From assembly GCA_000722615.1 (NCBI GenBank), contig JOKI01000004.1, positions 186,001-250,000 on the forward strand: DNA of 64,000 nucleotides, in the 5' to 3' direction. Below, in pieces: positions 62,541-64,000 of the stretch. The notes under the pieces were generated by a model. That model searched no databases and was not told the DNA's origin. It was given only the letters and a program-made list of their open reading frames with translations. Both the position numbers and the translations under genes were made by a program. The number at the start of each line of letters is the position of its first letter. Position 1 is the first letter of the stretch. The DNA is from Pseudorhizobium pelagicum. Its GTDB lineage: Bacteria > Pseudomonadota > Alphaproteobacteria > Rhizobiales > Rhizobiaceae.

Positions 62541-63608
62541 ATGGGATGTCTGCAGCGAAGACTTGAGGGGCTTACGGGTTTGAAATTCAGCAGCGGCGCG
62601 CTTTCGCTTTCGGCGAAATGGCTAGGGATCACGATGGTCGGATTGAGCGTTGCATCCTGTGCAACGACTGAACCGCCCACGAAGAAACCCCGCAGCAAGG
62701 AATATTTTTCCGAGAAGGAATACGGCGTCAAGGCAAGCCCTCGCGTCACGGCGGAGGGTCGTACCGTTCCAAAGGGCGGCGGCCGCTTCATGGTCGGCAA
62801 GCCTTACAACGTCAAAGGCAAGACTTACGTCCCGAAGGAGGATCCGTCCTACAACAAGAGCGGACTTGCCTCCTGGTACGGCTCCGCATTTCATGGACGG
62901 CTTACGGCCAATGGCGAGGTCTACGATAAGGAGCACCTGTCGGCGGCCCATCCGACGTTTCCGCTGCCGAGTTATGCGCGCGTGACGAATGTCGAGACCG
63001 GCTCCTCCGTCATCGTGCGCGTCAACGACCGCGGCCCCTTCCATCCCGGCCGTATCATCGACGTCTCGTCCAAGGCCGCCGAGCTTCTCGACATGAAGCG
63101 TGCGGGCACCGGCAAGGTCAATGTTCAGTACGTGGGGCGAGCCCGCATGGACGGACACGACATGCCCTATCTGATGGCCTCCTATTCCCGCAAGGGCGAT
63201 CGTCTGCCGTCGCTCTATCCGGAAGGGCAGATTGCGACAGGGGTCATGGTGGCCTCGAACGAACCGCTTGGCGATCAGTTGCAGAGCTATTCTGCGCCCG
63301 TTCCCGTTCCGATGGCCCTCAGCGGCCCGACGCCCAGCGGACCTGTCACGACAACCACACAGGCCTTCGATGGCTTTACGACGGCGGTAGAATTCGCCGT
63401 CCTTCCCGAGGTAGGCCCCGTGCCGGCCGAGCGACCCAACTACGGTCTTGCTGCCAACGGCGGAACCTTGTCCGCGGCCTATACGGTCGAGCCGGTATCG
63501 ACGGTCGATCTGGTGTTCGACGCCGTGCTGGTTCGAAATGACGGTCTGACCGAGCAGTCGATCCTCTCCCATGCGAAGCGTCGTTCTGTCAAAAACCCGG
63601 TCGAGTGA
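62541..63608 (+). CDS. rlpA: RlpA-like septal ring lipoprotein (double-psi beta-barrel)
   Basis: About 355 residues. A lipobox VASCATT follows a hydrophobic stretch (LGITMVGLSVASC), so it is an outer-membrane lipoprotein. The double-psi beta-barrel is clear: GLASWYGSAFHGRLTANGEVYD, AAHPTFPLPSYARVTNVETGSSVIVRVNDRGPFHPGRIIDVSSKAAELLDM. RlpA-like proteins bind or cleave peptide-free glycan at septa; the catalytic Asp is in VRVNDRGPF. The start is uncertain, as the frame is open from 62403. The next gene is a D,D-carboxypeptidase, as in other rhizobia. No SPOR domain is seen at the C-terminus. Confidence 0.88.
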   Translation: MGCLQRRLEGLTGLKFSSGALSLSAKWLGITMVGLSVASCATTEPPTKKPRSKEYFSEKEYGVKASPRVTAEGRTVPKGGGRFMVGKPYNVKGKTYVPKEDPSYNKSGLASWYGSAFHGRLTANGEVYDKEHLSAAHPTFPLPSYARVTNVETGSSVIVRVNDRGPFHPGRIIDVSSKAAELLDMKRAGTGKVNVQYVGRARMDGHDMPYLMASYSRKGDRLPSLYPEGQIATGVMVASNEPLGDQLQSYSAPVPVPMALSGPTPSGPVTTTTQAFDGFTTAVEFAVLPEVGPVPAERPNYGLAANGGTLSAAYTVEPVSTVDLVFDAVLVRNDGLTEQSILSHAKRRSVKNPVE

Positions 63609-63672
63609 TCGAAACGCAATTGCCCGTGCGCAAGCATCTTGCTACGCCTGTCGCCTCGTGGGTGATGGGGCA

Positions 63673-64000
63673 ATGATGCGGTTTCTGGTTCTTTCGGTCC
63701 TGGCACTTCTGCAGTTGCCGATACTCTTCCAACCCGTGCTGGCGCAGGAGCGTTCAGCGGCCATCGAGACAGTGGCCAAGCAGCTTTACATGGTCGAGGC
63801 GAAGACAGGTACCGTCCTGCTTGCGGTCAATGAGAACCAGGCCTTCTCACCCGCGTCGCTGGCCAAGCTGATGACGGTGGAAGTGGTCCTCAGTGCGCTG
63901 GAGCGCGGCGAGATCACCGAGCAGACAATGTTTCCAGTCACGGAATATGCCTGGCGCAATGGCGGTGCTCCCTCCGGGACGACGACGATGTTCGCCGCCC
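63673..64000 (+). CDS. dac: D-alanyl-D-alanine carboxypeptidase, N-terminal part (cut by window end)
   Basis: Open from an ATG to the last base, 109 codons. The signal peptide ends PVLAQE; the mature sequence includes KQLYMVEAKTGTVLLAVNENQAFSPASLAKLMTVEVVL with the S11-family SLAK box (nucleophile Ser at about residue 56). It follows rlpA by 64 bases in the same direction, a usual rhizobial pair in which one protein trims peptides and the other acts on glycan. The other two motifs (SxN, KTG) lie past the edge. Confidence 0.88.
   Translation, partial: MMRFLVLSVLALLQLPILFQPVLAQERSAAIETVAKQLYMVEAKTGTVLLAVNENQAFSPASLAKLMTVEVVLSALERGEITEQTMFPVTEYAWRNGGAPSGTTTMFAA

Overview
The window is chromosomal DNA from an alphaproteobacterium of the order Rhizobiales, most likely Rhizobiaceae (Rhizobium/Agrobacterium/Sinorhizobium type). 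The basis is a GC-rich coding style with little intergenic space, protein families favoured by that group (DUF1489, DUF599, DUF2336, bacterial transglutaminase-like cysteine proteinases, a SPOR-tailed D,D-carboxypeptidase, an HWE-kinase bacteriophytochrome), and rhizobial gene orders such as ppiD-trpD-trpC-moaC-moeA and rlpA-dac. I see no insertion sequence, prophage, CRISPR array or integrase.

Layout. 1-4.5 kb: the end of an unknown gene, a guanidinium exporter behind a guanidine-II riboswitch, a translationally coupled formaldehyde-detoxification operon (adhC, GNAT, DUF188, fghA) and lipB. 4.7-8.1 kb: tRNA-Leu(GAG), then a visibly AT-richer accessory islet (O-antigen-ligase-like protein, Sel1-repeat protein, lipoprotein). 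8.2-13.1 kb: a BON protein, a degenerate peptide-deformylase-like protein, MgtE, a MerR regulator with a 26-bp operator dyad, and two membrane proteins. 13.3-19.5 kb: a 33-residue membrane protein with its own terminator, serine dehydratase, small DUF genes, a D,D-carboxypeptidase, a transglutaminase-like protease and a tandem-PilZ protein. 19.7-32.1 kb: rhomboid, CBS pair, patatin, hisI-folE, an Fe-S scaffold-like protein, yidD, thrS, an exported protein, nitroreductase-flavin reductase, DUF2336, a GNAT and an AI-2E-family exporter.

32.2-35.4 kb is a photoreceptor unit: heme oxygenase (makes biliverdin) overlapping a PAS-GAF-PHY-HWE kinase-receiver phytochrome. 35.4-41.8 kb is core: parE, a secreted hydrolase, tpiA, secG, pyrG. 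41.8-44.7 kb holds a divergent DUF1127-like/SARP pair with direct repeats between them, and a hemerythrin-like protein. 44.8-51.7 kb: photolyase, then (reverse strand) ppiD-trpD-trpC-moaC-moeA, linking tryptophan and molybdopterin synthesis. 51.9-61.2 kb: DUF72, DUF486, an MFS carrier, a ProX/ProW-like pair without its ATPase, and divergently a complete yehZYXW-type osmoprotectant ABC transporter, followed by a small Gly/Thr/Ala-rich secreted protein. 61.3-64 kb: tRNA-Ser(TGA), a Crp/Fnr regulator, an RlpA-like lipoprotein and the start of a second D,D-carboxypeptidase cut by the window edge.

Most genes are housekeeping. No single stretch is clearly a new multi-gene system. The least explained items are the deformylase-like protein altered in all three catalytic motifs, the tRNA-linked polysaccharide islet, the self-contained 33-residue membrane protein, the SARP/DUF1127 pair with its repeat motif, the Cys-rich tail on a DUF1624 membrane protein, and the AT-rich repeat-bearing gap at 18.3-18.8 kb. 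All calls come from reading the sequence; no database search was run.
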